NCBI GenBank assembly: GCA_030640905.1 | Contig: DAOWIM010000063.1 | Span: 1-7,428, forward strand | From: a bacterium | Lineage (GTDB): Bacteria; Zixibacteria; MSB-5A5; GN15; FEB-12 | Length of the DNA stretch: 7,428 nucleotides | Direction of reading: 5' to 3' | Shown: positions 6,315 to 7,428 of the stretch, piece after piece | Layout: each line of letters starts with the position of its first letter | Position numbering within the stretch: the first letter of the stretch is position 1 | Translations under genes and position numbers: made by a program | The notes under the pieces: model-generated | Databases searched by the model: none | Seen by the model: the letters and a program-made list of their open reading frames with translations, nothing else | Told to the model about the DNA's origin: nothing

Positions 6315-6977
6315 TCATTGCCGCCGGAAGTGTCCACTCTGAACAAGTTGGTCGGCGACATCAAGAAAGTCATCATAGGGACAAAATTCAACATTATTTT
6401 TGATACAATAATCTTTGAGGTCTTTTTTTGCGAAAATCATATCCGAGACTCTGGTGGCACAGGTATCGGAGTAACCGTCGCCAATAAAGATAACCTCAGT
6501 CGGCCCCGAGTAGGAATCCCGTAACCGCTCAATCCGTTCTCCCTTGCAATATCCACATTGACGGCAATCTCGATTTTCATGAGGAAACTCGACCGTTATC
6601 CCGCCATCGACCAGCCGACCGCGATTGGCCGAGAAGGGAATGTCGCTTAGACCAAATCGTTTCAGGATATACTCAATGTAGAAATCGAGGCCATCGGAGA
6701 AAATCACCAGCGGCACTCCGTTACTCTGACAGGCATCCACAAATTCAGCAAATCCGGCACAAAGTTCAAACTGATCCAGAAACGCGTAGATTTCTTCGGG
6801 GGTGGCCGTCACCATAGCGGCCTCTCTTCTCAGGCATTCGCGTGTCGAAAGCGTACCGGCCTTCCATTCGGGGATCAACTCTTCGGTACGGCCACCGGAG
6901 AAATGATGGAACAAATTGTAACCGATATCGCGTCGTGACACGGTGCCATCGAAATCACAAACAATCAGGCTCGTCAT
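6315..6977 (-). CDS. HAD-family phosphatase, subfamily IB, PHOSPHO/MtnX-like
   Basis: Cytoplasmic phosphatase of 220 residues with all four haloacid-dehalogenase motifs: I, DFDGT at 8-12 (nucleophile D8, acid/base D10); II, FSDG at 93-96 (S94); III, K145; IV, GDGYSD at 166-171 (D167, D171). The stretch between motifs I and II (about 15-85) is the helical C1 cap typical of subfamily I. The layout resembles MtnX (methionine salvage phosphatase), phosphoserine phosphatase and animal PHOSPHO1. A C-x2-C-x2-C-K cluster (C138, C141, C144, then K145) sits just before motif III; related enzymes have a cysteine-rich stretch here, so it may bind metal. The ATG at 6977 overlaps the previous stop (ATGA, 6974-6977) and has no Shine-Dalgarno, so translation is probably coupled. 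A longer frame from 7211 would run through the neighbouring gene and is rejected. The substrate is unknown. The nucleotidyltransferase fusion 24 nt downstream makes a sugar phosphate possible, but no methionine salvage genes are seen. Confidence 0.88.
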   Translation of the reverse strand: MTSLIVCDFDGTVSRRDIGYNLFHHFSGGRTEELIPEWKAGTLSTRECLRREAAMVTATPEEIYAFLDQFELCAGFAEFVDACQSNGVPLVIFSDGLDFYIEYILKRFGLSDIPFSANRGRLVDGGITVEFPHENRDCRQCGYCKGERIERLRDSYSGPTEVIFIGDGYSDTCATRVSDMIFAKKDLKDYCIKNNVEFCPYDDFLDVADQLVQSGHFRRQ

Positions 6978-7264
6978 AACAGGAGATATTTCAGCAGTAT
7001 TGTTGAGAGGAGTACCGCTACCAGAAAGTAACTCAGCCCACACATGCGAGCCAAACCGGATCGCCGAAACTGCTCCCCAATAATCACCAGCTTGGCAATA
7101 GTCACCAGCAGGAGAACCACTATTGTCCAGAAAGTCACCCGCCCGGCTATTTCGATTCCAAGAAAAGACAACCCACCGGCCACGAGGAAACAGACAAAGA
7201 ACAGATACCACGCCCAGCTCTGCAGCTTGATCAGATAGTTGAGATGGAGTGATCTGTCACTCAT
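6974..7264 (-). CDS. Three-helix membrane protein, DUF1634-like
   Basis: 96 residues with three hydrophobic helices at about 16-36, 43-63 and 76-95, and a basic loop EQFRRSGLAR at 64-73 between helices 2 and 3. DUF1634 proteins are small, have three helices and are typically encoded beside a TauE/SafE (TSUP) permease, which is exactly the upstream neighbour here. The family's usual TP-x-x-R segment at the end of helix 2 is not clear (TIAKL here), so the assignment rests on size, topology and context. The start ATG 7264 overlaps the permease stop by 4 nt and has GGAG 5 nt upstream. Its role is probably as an accessory subunit of the permease, which is an inference. It overlaps the HAD phosphatase gene by 4 nt. 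Confidence 0.75.
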   Translation of the reverse strand: MSDRSLHLNYLIKLQSWAWYLFFVCFLVAGGLSFLGIEIAGRVTFWTIVVLLLVTIAKLVIIGEQFRRSGLARMCGLSYFLVAVLLSTILLKYLLL

Positions 7265-7428
7265 AATATCTCCGCAAGGGCGCCGGAAGATAGCCGGTAG
7301 GCGAGATAGACCATGACAACAAAGAGAACGATCTTCACAATCCTCGGTTTGGCGAGTGTCCCGAGATAACCGCCCAGCTTCCCACCGACAATAATCCCAA
7401 CAATTACCGGCGCCACTGCCGTCAGATC
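7261..7428 (-). CDS. TauE/SafE (TSUP) family permease, C-terminal 55 residues (5' end outside window)
   Basis: The minus-strand frame is open from 7428 to the TGA at 7261-7263. It encodes the end of a polytopic transporter: APVIVGIIVGGKLGG at about residues 6-20 of the fragment, a short cytosolic turn LAKPRIVK at 25-32, and a last helix IVLFVVMVYLAYRLSSG. The GGKLG-x-x-LA pattern followed by a basic turn and terminal helix is the usual end of the second TSUP repeat. Family members move sulfite, taurine, sulfoacetate or other organosulfur anions across the inner membrane; the substrate cannot be told from this fragment. Pairing with the DUF1634-like gene through an ATGA overlap (7261-7264) supports the call. 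Confidence 0.82.
   Translation of the reverse strand, partial: DLTAVAPVIVGIIVGGKLGGYLGTLAKPRIVKIVLFVVMVYLAYRLSSGALAEIL
7270..7273 (-). promoter_or_regulatory. Ribosome binding site of the DUF1634-like gene
   Basis: GGAG on the minus strand lies 5 nt before the ATG at 7264, inside the last codons of the permease. It supports this start. Confidence 0.65.

Noticed and set aside
5334..6524. Long 396-codon open frame on the plus strand opposite the nucleotidyltransferase gene
   Set aside because: It lies fully antisense to a gene with clear family motifs and runs on into the HAD gene. Its translation has no recognisable domain and is rich in His and Arg, as expected from the complement of a biased coding strand.
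6960..6985. AGGAGATATT near 6981 as a plus-strand ribosome site
   Set aside because: No plausible plus-strand gene follows. On the coding (minus) strand the stretch reads as an anti-Shine-Dalgarno and lies within the DUF1634-like gene.
6978..7211. N-terminal extension of the HAD phosphatase upstream of 6977
   Set aside because: The extra 78 codons overlap the DUF1634-like gene in another frame, and the HAD fold begins within a few residues of the ATG at 6977, as the family expects. The ATGA overlap also favours the short form.
1..7428. Mobile element, CRISPR, defence or phage signatures
   Set aside because: No transposase, integrase, tandem spacer-like repeats, toxin-antitoxin pair or compositional break was seen; genes are packed with housekeeping-style overlaps.

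Overview
The window is a dense, ordinary-looking stretch of bacterial chromosome. By eye, GC is slightly above one half. There are nine genes, two of them cut by the window edges. No tRNA, rRNA, CRISPR array, insertion sequence or integration scar was seen. Two features point to the FCB superphylum (Bacteroidetes relatives, or candidate phyla such as Zixibacteria or Marinimicrobia): a bacterial geranylgeranylglyceryl-phosphate synthase-type enzyme and a DUF3098-like small membrane protein. Heptose and O-antigen genes point to a Gram-negative envelope. The lineage is an inference from gene content, not a placement.

Plus strand, 1-3732: the 3' end of alaS (alanyl-tRNA synthetase) runs with a 4-nt overlap into a GGGP/heptaprenylglyceryl-phosphate synthase. 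That gene overlaps gmhA (sedoheptulose-7-phosphate isomerase) by 4 nt. gmhA in turn overlaps a polytopic O-antigen ligase/polymerase-family protein by 1 nt. After a 36-nt gap comes a small two-helix DUF3098-like protein. The first four genes look like one translationally coupled operon that joins a housekeeping synthetase to membrane-lipid and surface-glycan genes.

Minus strand, 7428-3786 (transcribed leftwards): the C-terminus of a TauE/SafE (TSUP) permease overlaps a three-helix DUF1634-like membrane protein by 4 nt. That gene overlaps a PHOSPHO/MtnX-like HAD phosphatase by 4 nt. After 24 nt follows an 834-residue fusion of a sugar-1-phosphate nucleotidyltransferase, a left-handed beta-helix and a phosphohexomutase-fold domain. 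The two operons converge on a 53-nt junction where both stop codons sit in small inverted repeats.

GmhA, the ligase and the fused nucleotidyltransferase all fit making, activating and assembling surface sugars. The prenylglyceryl-phosphate synthase fits an archaeal-type ether-lipid step in a bacterium. The most notable observation is that the mutase-like third of the fusion protein has lost all four active-site loops of the phosphohexomutase superfamily, so it is probably a regulatory or structural pseudoenzyme domain. No wholly new system (defence island, RNA element or mobile element) could be supported.
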